From Cristatella mucedo (taxonomy: Eukaryota > Bryozoa > Phylactolaemata > Cristatellidae), in the NCBI GenBank assembly GCA_009760855.2, contig WPIO01000020.1, forward strand, positions 2,328,001-2,392,000: a DNA stretch of 64,000 nt, in the 5' to 3' direction. Shown here piece by piece: positions 34,200 to 43,575 of the stretch. Position numbers and translations under genes: made by a program. The first letter of the stretch is position 1. Each line of letters starts with the position of its first letter. The notes beneath the pieces are model-generated. The model was given only the letters and a program-made list of their open reading frames with translations, was not told the DNA's origin and did not search any database.

Positions 34200-37100
34200 C
34201 TGACGAGCAGAGAGAGTAAGGCTGGCACATGTCAGCAGTGGGTATCGCTTGATCTAAGCTGCTGCTGCAACCTGGTCACAGAAAAGCGTGCGTGCGAGAT
34301 CGAATAAGACAGTGTCAAGCACGGCTTAGTCTGCAAAGACGACAGTGACCCCTAAGAATCGTTAGTAAAGCAGGAGCAAGTCTTACTCCCACCCACCCAC
34401 AGTCTTGCAGAGCCGAAGCATGACGTTTTTCAACACGAACGGTCGGTGCAACCGGCATGCCACAGTCAGTGTGCTGGCGAGAGGGGTGGCCGCCAGGCGG
34501 GTCGACATCCAAACTCGCTCACCTTGACCGTCTTGTCATCCGATGCCGTGCACAGCAGCTGACCGTCGCTGGAGAAGTCCACGCTGCGTACCGTTGCCGT
34601 ATGTGCTTTGAACACGGTGGATTCGCCTTTGCTGTAGATTAAACGTGCCACACTCAGCATTGCAATCGCAGATCATCAAACGTGCGTGCGGCACTCCGGC
34701 AGCGTGCGTGGCAGCACGGTGCAAAGCACCACTAGTGCTGCTAGATCAAACCGGGAGATCATGCCATCATGCCGTGCAAGCCATCCGCTGCAAGGCAAGC
34801 TTGGTGTAAACATAAAAAGCTGGCTAGCCCGGCTAGTTTCTAGCATCTCACTTACACGCTGGGAATCCAAAGTCGAATGGTCTTATCCCGTGAAGCAGAA
34901 GCAACGATGTGACCGGATGGCGAGAAGCATACGTCGAGGATGGCATCCTGGAGCAAGACAACACACCGAGCATAAGGACGTTTAGTGGAGTGCCATCTCG
35001 GGGAGGGGGGTGCTCAACGAACAAATCAGCCGCGGACATTTCGGCTGCTAATGTTTATGCTCACAGAATGGACGAAACGGCCGCGTAGGGGACCATAGAT
35101 GGACAATGAGCTAAGAACGATCTTTGCTTTTCCTTCACGACTTGGACAGCAAAGCTACAATTGGTCTGCCCTCAGAAGTAACTCCAGCAGCGCTCTGATT
35201 TAAGGAGACGGCCTGCACGATCAGGGGGCTATGTATGTACACTAAGTAAGTATCTCGGTAACCCACAAGGCCACAAAGGCTAGGTGGGTGTTAACGCTCG
35301 AGAGTTTTCTATGGCATTTAAAAAAAAAGCGTCAGCGGCTTTCGATGGTCATACGGTAGCAAACACGCGTCTCACACAGCAAAGATAAAAAGAGAAGCAC
35401 AGCTTTGTCAGAAGGACGTCGAGGAAGTAAGTAGAATGGAAGAAGCAGCGCCTCATTAACACATGCCTTCGTAGCTAAATCATCTGCTCTCATAGCCGAG
35501 AGATCCGCAAGCCAGGCCAGAAGCATTCGTAGCCGAAACGCATCGGCAGACGCATCCACCATCTGGTGGGATGGGGTGGGTGGGTGTGTGGGATTGGATA
35601 AGGGCCGCAACTGCCCAGGAGGTAAGGTGCTCGCTCTTCACGACCGAGGCTGTTGGTTCGAGTCCTGTCGTGGGCGATCCTTTATTGCCAACTGCTAGCG
35701 GTGGTGAGAGCCGTTACGACACTTCTGCAGCTACACAAATGATGCTGTTGAATCAGGATGCACGCACGTATACTGCCTGTAAATGTGCGTATGCCCAGCC
35801 AGGCAAAGCAGGGGATCAGGCCAGCTGTGTACAACACACACCCACCTTGTGGCCAATGAACCTGTAGGCTCTCATCTGAGGCTTGAAGTTCCAGATCATC
35901 AGGCAGGAGTCGAGCGAGCCAGATGCTATAAATCACAAACACCGAATAGCAATAAAAACAAACACTCCAGCCAGAAGCCACACACTCGCCTGAATTGAAC
36001 CGGATCTTGAACTCGTGAGAGCAAAGTCAGCTGCCTGGCAATCAGCCACCACGCAAGGCAGGCAGTCAAATCGTCGACGAAGTAAGACAAGGGTTCAGCA
36101 TGGCCAAAGCATGCCAATATGATTGGTGCTTGACCTTGCCAAACCCAGCCAGACCTAACAGGTCGTACTACACCTTAGGCGACAGATGAAGTCTGGCTTA
36201 AATCAGGGCTTCAGCACGGCATCTACCGTTGACACCCCTGAACTTGTGGAACAATCTTCAACAAAAACCTATCGTGCCGACAGGGAGAAATGGCTGAATG
36301 CAGAGATGTGACATCAGCAGCAACACAGCCGACTTTGCCACTTTTAACTATGGTACCCCAAAATGCACTAAAAGGTCACTAAAAGGTAGCAAAGCATGCA
36401 ATATTTCGCAGCATCGAACAGCTTTTGAGAGGAGTATGGAGAAAAAGATTGACAACTAAGGCAAGTGACCACGAAGGGGAAACTAGATTCGCCGGCTACA
36501 CTAAGTGCTGGTACATTATATTGCCTGATTAATACACAGCATATCATGCCATTGCTAGCCATTGCCTGGGAAAGCACGGTTACACTTGTCTGCTTCTTCA
36601 AGAACGTATTCCCAGTAGCACACTTACTCGGCCGTACCTGTGTCTATCCATCCCTGAAAGTAAACAGAACAACTAAAGAACGAATAGTTGAACTTTGGAC
36701 ACCACGTTCCATCTTCCCATTCTGTGTTACCAGCCTGACGAAGCGGTTGGCGTCACACAGACTATTTGCTCAGTTTACACTCTACGTACTAGTTCAAGTC
36801 TTGAATCTTTACTCAATGCTTTGCCTTACCTTGATATTCTTTCAACACAGCTGTTCATGCAACTGTGATGTAGGTGGATGCAGCGATCCTAATTAGCATC
36901 GGCAAAAGCAAAGAGAAAGACAGTGCTGAAGTAACCAAATGGCACTCAGCGCATTTCCCAATTGCTGGAATAAAATATACACGGACCTCGGAATCACTCA
37001 TCTTAAGCTATTTAAGACAATAGTAAATACGGGTCGCCAGTTTAGGTCAGATGCAAGAAAAGCTTAACTGATAGCAACATTATGCTATTTTTAGTGCATA

Positions 37101-40100
37101 ACAAGATGGCCACTGTGAAATTAGTTTGCGTACATTCCCTAATCAGAGGCAGGTTGCTTCTGAATGTCTTTCAACTCTCTTGCTGCTTTTAAAATCGAAA
37201 TCTCCATTCCGTGCCAATACAGAAGGTGCACGACAGAAAAAAGGCCAAACATAACTGAGGAATAAAAAGAAAGATGTTCACGATTGTTATTTTGCTGTGC
37301 AGTGTGTGCGCGCAAGCGTGAATACGACTATACAATTACAACGAGCTGCAATCAGTACCAAAGGGAAACTATAGCAGCACACCCTAGTGGGATCTTTATT
37401 TTGTATTAATTTTCATGTGTGACGTAACCTATTGCCAACCAGAGCTATTCAATTATTACACACCACAGCAGTAGACATTTTATGTCGAGTGACCATTAGC
37501 TTTAGCTGCTTCCGGATATACTTCTGCTATTTGTGCAGTTTATTGGTGGCTACAGCCTACCGGTAAAAAAGAAATTAAGGTAAAGAATTTGAACCTGTCA
37601 TGCTACATGTTGACTTTGACAAGTCCTCGGCATGTGCACATGAACAGGACACCACATCTTTAATAGCAAACCAAGCGTAAAAGTCAAATCCTTGTCAGCC
37701 AAGTAAACAACAGTGCATGGTAAGAGGTTACGCATAACGTCCCAGAAACCAAAATCAACTGTATGGATGCAAATAGAGCTACGCAGACAGACGGCATGCA
37801 TTTAGTGCAGACATATCTGGAGTGTCAAAACTAACACGAAAGAACCTCCAAGTAAGCAAATCATAGCACAGCAACTACAAAAATATGATTTGATCCCTAG
37901 CACAACTATTACCATTTTCCTTTGCTTACATAATCATGATCTGCCCTTGTTTTCTTTACGATATAATGGTGTGTTTGTTTACTCTGCCCTTGCTTGCACA
38001 GGCAAGTTCAACACCCAAAAGCAGCTTTTTTGTGAGAGTATTGTACGTTTATTATTATTATAGTAATTATATTTTTCAATCGTACAGTCGCTCTTGGAAA
38101 GAAGCTGGCACGGCTCAAATGCTAAAGCACGTCAAACAGAAGAACTTTTCCATGTGCCCCATTTGGCAGGATTATAAATTATATATAGCTTAGCTGATTC
38201 AACAGCCTCATTTGCTTAGCAGCAGAAGAGCCTTGACGGTTATAACCACCGCTTGCAGTGGACCACAAAGGATCGCCCACTGCAGGGCTCGAACCCATGA
38301 CCTGGGTCATGAAGAGCAAGAGCCTTCCAATTATGCGCAGCTAACTAGAGAGGCTTGGCAGAGATTCGCTGGCCAGGATAACAGAGCTCAAGATTAAGTA
38401 AATTGGACAATTTGAACAAAGGCCACATCTAACGCTGTTACTCACATTCCAGTCCACCCACATCGAGGCCGCGGGGAGCCATTGGCCTGCCCAGTCAACC
38501 CCAAACTAGCACTGCAGGTATCATCAGTAGTGAGGGCGGCACAACACGCCGGCTTACCCAGCTGCTTCATGTTGGGATTGAACTCCAGACATGTCACAGT
38601 GTCGCGGTGACCTTTGAAATGCCGCTCCAGCGTAGGATCCTCCTGCATCATTAACACGGGTTTTGATGCAGTCTCAAATAGATTACAGTGACGATAGAAA
38701 ATTCACAAAATAGGTATTGATTTCAAACGTTTATCAGGCTGCTACTGAATCAGAGCTAACAAGTAACATTGGAAATAGCAATAAATCCCCTTCCGATGCC
38801 GATATAGTGGTGGCCAACAAAGTGAACCTAAAAAGTCAGGCTATGAACTAAATACAAGGAAGCCATGTATAAATATGACGACACATCAGCATCATGAAGA
38901 GCATCAGGGCCAAAAAGAATCAGGAAACACGACCACTGTGAGACAGAGTGCTTATCGAATGAATGCAGTCTTCTCAATAAATCTATTAAAGCCCCCCCCC
39001 CCCTATGGTGGCCGGCACGAGCGATACTTTACTTGACTGTAAGTGTATGTCATTGGCATCTGCTCACATAGGAACTCCCATGACTGTTGTATTGGTAAAA
39101 AAGAATGCTAATTACAGCTGTCAACGAGTAAGCAAACCTGCTGTATGTTCCTGATAGGTAATAATAATAAAAATAATAATAATAACATACTTGATAAAGC
39201 GCCCTCAGAGAACTTAATCTTTTTCTAGGCCCTTTACATTTGCTGCAAAGTGAAATGCAATTGAATGGTAAGTAAAATCATGCTAGATTGCTGCAGTGTG
39301 GTTTCTCATTGCTAGTAGGCTGAGAACTTAATCTTTTTCTAGGCCCTTTACATTTGCTGCAAAGTGAAATGCAATTGAATGGTAAGTAAAATCATGCTAG
39401 ATTGCTGCAGTGTGGTTTCTCATTGCTAGTAGGCTGCGGTGACTGAATCTTACACAAAGGCTACCACAGGGCTCGATTTCAAGGTTTTGCTACTCACTTT
39501 TAGGTTCTTGCATTCTCCTACTCTAGCGTACCTATCCAGACTACTTCCCAATCAGGCCACCAATAACGTCCATCATATCAATTATAATGATAATAATAAT
39601 AATTTTGATATAGCACCCTCAGAGAACTCAATCTCTTTCTAGGCATTTTACATTTGCTGCTAACGAGGCTCGATCGAATGATTAGTGGTACCATGCTCAA
39701 TAAACAACAAGAATAACATGGTTAGGGGGACATGCACAGGGTCAGCATGCAAGGTTCGTTAGTAACAGCATGCACAATATCAGCACGCATAAGCACACAA
39801 AGGATACACAGGGACTCACTAAATGCTGTGATAAATAGATGCGTTTTTAGTTTCTTTTTAAATGTGGAAAACTCAGATGTCGCGCCGCAAGTCGGGAGTG
39901 AATTCCTGGCTTTGGGTGCATACGAACTAAAGGCATGGTCTCCAAAGGATTTGAGATTTGTATAAGGTGTGGGTAAACAGTTAGATTCCGAAAAGCGGGT
40001 GGTACGATGCTTGGCCTGGTGGGGAAGCAGATTTGATAGATAGGCTAGAGCCAAAGAATGAAGGGAGCTAAAATTGGGTGACAAAACGTTGAAGTCGATG

Positions 40101-42240
40101 CGTTGCTTGACTGGGAGCCAGTGCAGGTTGGTGAGAAGTGGTGTGATGTGGCACCTGCGACGCTCACACCAGACAAGCCTAGCTGCAGAGTTTTATACCA
40201 GCTGCAAGCACTTGAGTGTACAGGCCGGTAGACCAGCTAGCAGTGAGTCACAGAAGTCGTGATGGGATGTCACAAATGCATGGACCAACTTAGATGTGGT
40301 ATCCCTGTCTAAACAAGCTCGAATTCTAGAAATGTTATGTGGCTGAAAGTAGGCAGACTTGATTGTGGAACTGGTGTGGTCTTCGAATGAAAGGTCACTT
40401 TGTAACATGACACCTAGATTTCGTGCAGATTCAACAGGAGATATGCTGACAGAGCCGATTTTGGGCATTAGCTTTTCCAATATATGAATCACACTTGATT
40501 GCCCACAACTAGTAAGCCGGTTTCATCATCATTCAATTTAAGAAAGTTTGAGATGTCATCAATATATGCAGCAAGGAAGTTGAGAGAATTCAACGTTCTG
40601 GAGGGCTGGGAGGGACCAAAGCAAAGGTACAACTGAGTGCCATCAGCATAAAAGTGAAAGCCTAGATTGTGCTTGGCAATCACACCGGCAAGAAGGAGAG
40701 TATAAACCGTGAAAAGATCACCCACTTGTCTGACTCAAGCCGTTTAGCTGTCCCTCAAACCAACCTCATATGCTCCCTCCCACACCCTGGAACTGACTCC
40801 GGACTGTCATCACGGCACTTCCTGACTTGACATTTAAACTGAAGCTAAACACACACCCGTTCCTCACAGCATTAGCTGGGTAAGTGTGAATTGTCTTTTG
40901 CGTGCATGTGCACGCTGAAGAAGTGCATGTTATCACTGACATTATTTACATGTTTTTTTGCAGCATATGTAAAGTGCCCAGAAACAGATTTACTTCCCCG
41001 AGGACACAATAAAAAATGTCTTCTTTATTAGTATAACTATTATTATTCGATCCTTGCGTGCACACAGGTTACTTGGGCTGCTCAGCCCACAGAAATGGTA
41101 AGCCAGCAAAGCACTACCCCTATTGAGTGCATGCACATCTATTGCACTGCACTCAACACATGTTGCATCCATTGAACGACACTGCCCTTCATACATATTG
41201 CTGTCAGATGTCCCCATTAAAACAGAAGTAATATTACTAATGATTCCCCTAAGACTTGCCGTCATGATTGCTTCCTCCGCGAGGGGCAAGCCAGTTCTGC
41301 CATTCTGTCGGCAAAAGTCCTGTCCTGTCCTGTCACCAGCAGGCATGAACCACGATCTCTGAGTCCAGAATCTTGGGCACTAAAAACTGCTGCATACTTG
41401 GCTGCCTGGTGACCCCCTTTCGAAAAGATACAGGGACGAGGAGCATTGATCTTAAAAGATACTCTTAAATAATTGATTATCGACGACGGAGTTCGCACAG
41501 TTACCCCAGGTGCACCCGCACTGGGCCGCGCCACATGAAAACGAAGCCCAGCCGAACATCAAGGCAGACCGACGTGGTGCAGCCTCACCCCCCATCGGGC
41601 TGTCACGAACCAACAATCGGCTCAATGAGTGCTGCTCAGCGAGAAAAAACGCGAACGCTCAGAACGGTTCGAAATCCATATTAAGTCTATAATGGAAGTC
41701 TCGCTAAAAAAATACGACGCCGACGAACGGTCGCATCTCTGAATGACGAGCGAGCTGTTTCGGCGGAGCCATCGTGCTGAGAGTGCCATCAACTACGACC
41801 GCGACAAATGGCAGCGATGCAGTGATCGCTTATCAGATCGCCTGCTTGGTCGCGAGCGAGAGAGCTCAGGCCGGCCAGCGAGCGACGACGCGGCTCGCTA
41901 AGCGCCGCTCGCAGCGCGCCCGATCCACGCGACTCGGCGGTCGATTCGACGACGACGACGACGACATCCGGACATGGGAAGGCGCGCAACCATGCATCAA
42001 AGCCACGAATTAAGATGATGGATAATGACGATACTAAAATGGTGGCAGCGGTACAAGGGTGCGCTTTGCCGCTGCGTCGCTATTGGGTCGTCTGGGTTGA
42101 GTCGCACGCTCTCGCGCTACTCTGGGCCTGACGGCCGACCCTTAGAGTGAGCTTTCAAAGTGGACTGATCTCAGGAGCGGACAGGGTAATACAAATTAAA
42201 ATCCAAGCTTCAGTACTCTACTTACCAGCGGAGTCGCCAT
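25524..42240 (-). CDS. POC1: Poc1, centriolar WD40 protein (13 exons)
   Basis: Complete gene assembled by eye from 13 exons with matching phases and GT-AG introns; 1494 nt of coding sequence, 497 residues plus stop. POC1 proteins sit in the centriole and basal body wall and stabilise triplet microtubules. Seven WD40 repeats cover roughly residues 12-302. Signatures are '[14 protein letters not shown]' (start), '[19 protein letters not shown]', '[20 protein letters not shown]', '[11 protein letters not shown]', '[16 protein letters not shown]' and '[17 protein letters not shown]'. A low-complexity linker follows. The conserved POC1 C-terminal coiled coil ends it ('[20 protein letters not shown]', '[11 protein letters not shown]'). 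Vertebrates have POC1A and POC1B; this reads as an undivided or POC1A-like form. WD5 begins unusually (AHCNKVAF where relatives have VTYVDF). Introns 1, 9 and 11 hold LINE-A copies; introns 2 and 3 hold SINEs. Confidence 0.95.
25734..25946 (-). CDS. POC1: Poc1 exon 12
   Basis: Residues 393-463. A serine/glycine-rich linker, then the start of the conserved C-terminal helix: '[20 protein letters not shown]'. Acceptor CTGTAG (start of the exon is the least certain boundary), donor GTGAGA. Confidence 0.88.
26118..26158. repeat. Two overlapping perfect palindromes (Poc1 intron 11)
   Basis: 26118-26140 reads taaaaaggatt-c-aatccttttta (11-bp arms). 26134-26158 reads cttttaggact-like arms of 12 bp around one g, also perfect. 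They share seven bases, so only one hairpin can form at a time. The function is unknown. Confidence 0.85.
27559..28817 (-). mobile_element. LINE-A copy in Poc1 intron 11
   Basis: Minus strand, same sense as Poc1. (ATT)n tail at 27559-27581, terminal block, 3' UTR, C-terminal domain (frame 27798-28079) and RT core (28110-28799) with '[10 protein letters not shown]' and '[12 protein letters not shown]'. 5'-truncated at 28817 in 'ggagtct'. It appears nearly identical to 7536-8780, differing at a few single positions and indels. Confidence 0.88.
28110..28799 (-). pseudogene. LINE-A RT core fragment
   Basis: 229 codons from just before motif B through the catalytic 'YADD' to '[10 protein letters not shown]'. 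A one-base difference near 28110 breaks it from the C-terminal domain. The N-terminal RT and endonuclease are absent through 5' truncation. Confidence 0.8.
28919..29082 (+). repeat. (CA)n microsatellite, compound (Poc1 intron 11)
   Basis: Long (CA)n runs interrupted by 'tacacgaatgca' and 'acacgaatgcacacatgcact'. The interruption 'acacgaatgcacac' occurs twice. It lies about 140 bp from exon 11's donor side in the intron. Confidence 0.9.
29219..29305 (-). CDS. POC1: Poc1 exon 11
   Basis: Residues 364-392, acidic linker: '[14 protein letters not shown]', '[12 protein letters not shown]'. Acceptor TTGCAG, donor GTAACT. Family similarity is weak here; the call rests on the open frame, phase and splice sites. 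Confidence 0.75.
29640..29849 (-). CDS. POC1: Poc1 exon 10
   Basis: Residues 294-363. It closes the propeller ('VLVWHTNFD') and enters the variable linker, rich in Ser, Arg and Lys ('[14 protein letters not shown]'). Acceptor CTGCAG, donor GTATGA. A LINE-A tail lies about 118 nt upstream of this acceptor in intron 9. Confidence 0.93.
29968..31428 (-). mobile_element. LINE-A copy in Poc1 intron 9
   Basis: Minus strand, sense to Poc1. The tail (imperfect ATT repeats) is at 29968-30000, then 3' UTR, a long open RT/C-terminal frame, and a 5' truncation at 31428 in 'gctgactctgtg'. It has a frameshift near 31300, just upstream of the open frame. Confidence 0.88.
30241..31278 (-). pseudogene. Longest open LINE-A RT frame
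   Basis: 345 codons from after motif A to near the natural C-terminus. It has '[20 protein letters not shown]', motif B as LQGSVLGP (Pro replaced by Leu compared with PQGSVLGP), catalytic '[12 protein letters not shown]', '[19 protein letters not shown]', '[20 protein letters not shown]'. Motif A is cut off by a frameshift and there is no endonuclease, so it is not autonomous despite the length. Confidence 0.82.
31494..31657 (-). mobile_element. SINE-1 copy (Poc1 intron 9)
   Basis: Minus-strand SINE-1: head with B box (reverse of 'ggactcgaactc'), body 'ggcaattctttattgccgcc', 'aaggctctttt', end 'gctctttgatcagctta'. Somewhat diverged from the other copies. Confidence 0.65.
32037..32105 (-). 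CDS. POC1: Poc1 exon 9
   Basis: Residues 271-293, seventh WD40 repeat: '[20 protein letters not shown]' then DEQ. Acceptor TTGCAG, donor GTAAAC. Confidence 0.94.
32311..32444 (-). CDS. POC1: Poc1 exon 8
   Basis: Residues 226-270, sixth WD40 repeat: '[20 protein letters not shown]', '[20 protein letters not shown]'. Acceptor TTGCAG, donor GTTGGT (weak but GT), phase 0. Confidence 0.95.
33356..33471 (-). CDS. POC1: Poc1 exon 7
   Basis: Residues 187-226, fifth WD40 repeat: '[20 protein letters not shown]', '[11 protein letters not shown]'. The first residues (AHCNKVA) differ from other POC1 proteins, but acceptor TTTTAG and phase fit. Donor G|GTGAG. Confidence 0.93.
33597..33830 (+). repeat. 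(GA)n purine tracts (Poc1 intron 6)
   Basis: Near-pure GA from 33597 to 33658, then GA runs interrupted by 'ccgacagat(a/c)(t/a)' and 'agataaa(t/c)a', so two diverged copies of a longer unit are visible (33659-33731 and 33732-33790). On the Poc1 sense strand this is a 230-bp polypyrimidine tract. Confidence 0.9.
33893..34071 (-). CDS. POC1: Poc1 exon 6
   Basis: Residues 128-187, end of WD3 and all of WD4: '[20 protein letters not shown]', '[20 protein letters not shown]'. Acceptor GCTAG, donor GTGAGT, ends phase 2. Confidence 0.95.
34162..34199 (+). repeat. (GA)n microsatellite (Poc1 intron 5)
   Basis: Pure (GA)n of about 38 bp on the plus strand, polypyrimidine on the Poc1 sense strand. Confidence 0.9.
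34523..34631 (-). CDS. POC1: Poc1 exon 5
   Basis: Residues 91-127, third WD40 repeat: '[19 protein letters not shown]', 'ASDDKTVK'. Acceptor CTACAG, donor GTGAGC, phase 0. Confidence 0.95.
34856..34947 (-). CDS. POC1: Poc1 exon 4
   Basis: Residues 61-91, second WD40 repeat: '[19 protein letters not shown]', '[11 protein letters not shown]'. Acceptor CCAG, donor GTAAGT, ends phase 2. Confidence 0.93.
35240..35470 (-). mobile_element. Diverged LINE-B 3' fragment (Poc1 intron 3)
   Basis: Minus-strand 3' terminus ('cacaaggccacaaaggctaggtgggtgttaacg') followed by words of the LINE-B end ('cggctttcg', 'cgtctcacacagcaaagata', 'aagtagaatggaag'). A clearly older copy without coding potential. Confidence 0.6.
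35590..35757 (+). mobile_element. SINE-1 copy (Poc1 intron 3)
   Basis: Plus-strand SINE-1. Head 'ggaggtaaggtgctcgctcttcacgaccgaggctgttggttcgagtcc' contains a good B box (ggttcgagtcc). The body is 'gggcgatcctttattgcc' and 'ggtggtgagagccgttacgac', and the end is 'gatgctgttgaatca'. It lies within 100 bp of Poc1 exon 3. Confidence 0.72.
35846..35925 (-). CDS. POC1: Poc1 exon 3
   Basis: Residues 34-60: '[17 protein letters not shown]', ending 'GHK'. Acceptor TATAG, donor GTGGGT, phase 0 at the end. Confidence 0.93.
38180..38352 (-). mobile_element. SINE-1 copy (Poc1 intron 2)
   Basis: Best-kept SINE-1. On the minus strand the head has the B box 'gggttcgagccc', body 'gggcgatcctttgtgg', 'ggtggttataaccgtcaaggct', 'gaggctgttgaatcagctaagc', and an AT-rich end. 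Confidence 0.75.
38558..38642 (-). CDS. POC1: Poc1 exon 2
   Basis: Residues 6-34 (first WD40 repeat): '[16 protein letters not shown]'. The acceptor is ...GATGCAG and the donor G|GTAAG, leaving phase 1. Confidence 0.92.
39159..39283 (-). mobile_element. LINE-A 3' end, short copy (Poc1 intron 1)
   Basis: ATT-rich tail and terminal block, then only the first part of the 3' UTR; 5'-truncated at 'aaatcatgct'. Part of it is tandemly duplicated (see 39208-39435). Confidence 0.7.
39208..39435. repeat. Exact 114-bp tandem duplication
   Basis: The block beginning 'gagaacttaatctttttct' and ending 'gctagtaggct' occurs twice head to tail with no difference seen (39208-39321, 39322-39435). The unit joins LINE-A 3' sequence to unique flank, so the duplication happened after the insertion. 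Confidence 0.9.
39455..39572 (+). mobile_element. LINE-A C-terminal fragment, split copy (5' part)
   Basis: Plus-strand words 'cgatttcaaggttttgctactcacttttaggttc' ([10 protein letters not shown]) and 'tacctatccagactacttcccaatcaggcc' match the LINE-A C-terminal domain. The copy resumes at about 40731, so the minus-strand element between is a later insertion. Confidence 0.7.
39578..40730 (-). mobile_element. LINE-A copy nested in the split plus-strand LINE-A
   Basis: Minus strand, sense to Poc1: ATT tail, 3' UTR, C-terminal domain (39722-40084, 40193-40492) and the end of the RT core (40489-40725, '[12 protein letters not shown]', a YADD to YADG change). 5'-truncated near 40730. Several frameshifts. 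Confidence 0.82.
40731..41048 (+). mobile_element. LINE-A 3' end of the split copy
   Basis: Plus-strand continuation: 'accctggaactgactccgg' (WNxLP region), 'aaactgaagctaaacacacacccgttcctcacagcattagctgg', 3' UTR, terminal block 'gtaaagtgcccagaaacagattta' and ATT tail at 41026-41048. Confidence 0.72.
42226..42240 (-). CDS. POC1: Poc1 exon 1
   Basis: Encodes MATPL. The ATG has A at -3 and G at +4, and the exon ends in a clean donor GTAAGT. A 15-nt coding first exon, phase 0, joins to GAGGAT of exon 2 to give the family-typical acidic 'EDP' N-terminus. Confidence 0.85.
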
Positions 42241-43488
42241 AATGTCCGTATAGACGACAGCAGCGAGACAGCTCCGACCACGCGCTTACGTAGCAACGCG
42301 ACGCAGTTTCGAATTATGGCGGTTAGCAGGTGCGACTCGTTCTGGATACGCAGCCAGCTACCGGCGCGTGGGAAGCCCGACCGTGCAACCGTGGCTGTCT
42401 TTTCCACAGAATTTATGTTTTACTTATTTGAATACTATTTTTTGGTCGATTTAGGTTTCCATTCTTTTACGTCCGGGCATCAAATGCAGGGTATTCTACA
42501 TCCGTAATACGTCAAGGGGGGGAGTGGTATGGTGGGTGGGGGGGGGGGAGCTTAGTCAGTAGAGCGACGGGCCGTAGCACTTTTTGTAGTGAGCCGTTAA
42601 AGCTCCCCTAGACTATTTTCACTTACCCTTCTCAGATTTTTTAGTTAGGTTCCATTTTTACCAAAGTGAGCATTATCAAGTAGCTTCCATTTTCGGAGTA
42701 ATGCGGTGCAGTTGAGTTTCGAGATCAACTAAAGCCACTGTATCGAAGTCGACAACCACCGTGCCCAAAGCCGAGAAAAAGCACCGCAATCGATAAGAGG
42801 TCACATGCACAGCCCAAAACTGCTCTTCACATCGCAAGAAAATTTAGTAAGAATTGCTGTATTCCAAAGCGACACAGAAAGCTCTATCCACAAGACGGCT
42901 CGCCGCGTGTCAGCACTTCCTGTCGCTCTTCCCCCAAGTCCGCGTCACTGATCTCGCGCCGAGATCATGCAGCTAGAAGAGCGCACCCCGAGTCCCCCTC
43001 CCCCTGTGCGGTACACCCAGCCAGTGAGCCACGGAGGAGAGCCGGCCTCCCACACGACCAAAACACGCAGCCGGCAGCGGCTCAAGCCGGTGCAAGCTAC
43101 CACCGCAGTATCTAACTACTCTGCGGAAAAAAGAGAACGGGCTTCCTGCGCAAGACAAGACTTGAAAGGAAGCGCGCGTATGCTAGAAGCAAACCGAGAG
43201 CCGTCGAGGCCTCAATTCGCCGCGCATTTTATTCGTGCATTTTATTTACGCAGTCTTGTCCATCTCGATATATAGTAGCAAGGAGAGCGAGGACGCAGCG
43301 ATCGGCGGTAGCGAAATGATGCAGCATTGGCACGTTGGTAGGCGAGAGGGTGGACACTGCGGGAGGACGGCATAAAAAATAACTTACCCCAGAGGAATTA
43401 TCGCGAGCACTAATCACTTTTATGACCAGAGGCTACGCGGCATAAACCCGATAAAAATCGATCGATGAACGTGCGCAGTTTCTTCAGG
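42241..43488. other. Poc1 5' flank, CpG-rich
   Basis: No TATA box seen near the Poc1 start. CpG-rich sequence surrounds the first exon (about 41.7-42.4 kb) and recurs at 42.9-43.2 kb. The frame at 42967-43275 (plus, 102 codons) begins near a CpG-rich segment, but I could not link it to any family. A G run lies at 42531-42550. Confidence 0.4.
42284..42297 (-). promoter_or_regulatory. X-box-like (RFX) motif upstream of Poc1
   Basis: Minus strand GTTGCTACGTAAGC, 44-57 nt upstream of the Poc1 ATG. The left half GTTGCTA is a good RFX half-site; the right half (GTAAG) is imperfect against the X-box GTTGCCATGGCAAC. RFX factors drive many centriole and cilium genes in animals from X-boxes this close to the start. 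Confidence 0.4.
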
Positions 43489-43575
43489 AAAATAAAAATA
43501 ATAATATATTTGTATAGCGCCTTCAGAGAGCCTAAATTTCTGGGCACTTTCCTTTTGCTTCAAAGGAAGCAGAAA
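43489..43575 (-). mobile_element. Solo LINE-A/SINE-2 type 3' tail
   Basis: 'aataaaaataataatatatttgtatagcgccttcagagagcctaaatttctgggcac' is the reverse complement of the LINE-A terminal block and tail, with only a few more bases behind it. Confidence 0.6.

Noticed and set aside
35590-35757. A functional tRNA gene
   Set aside because: Good B box, but no cloverleaf or acceptor stem could be folded, and the head continues into the SINE-1 body found at several other sites.
38442-38657. Start at the ATG codons just before '[10 protein letters not shown]' as the Poc1 N-terminus
   Set aside because: Those codons lie upstream of a clear CAG acceptor; exon 1 at 42226-42240 supplies a better start (MATPL) in the right phase.
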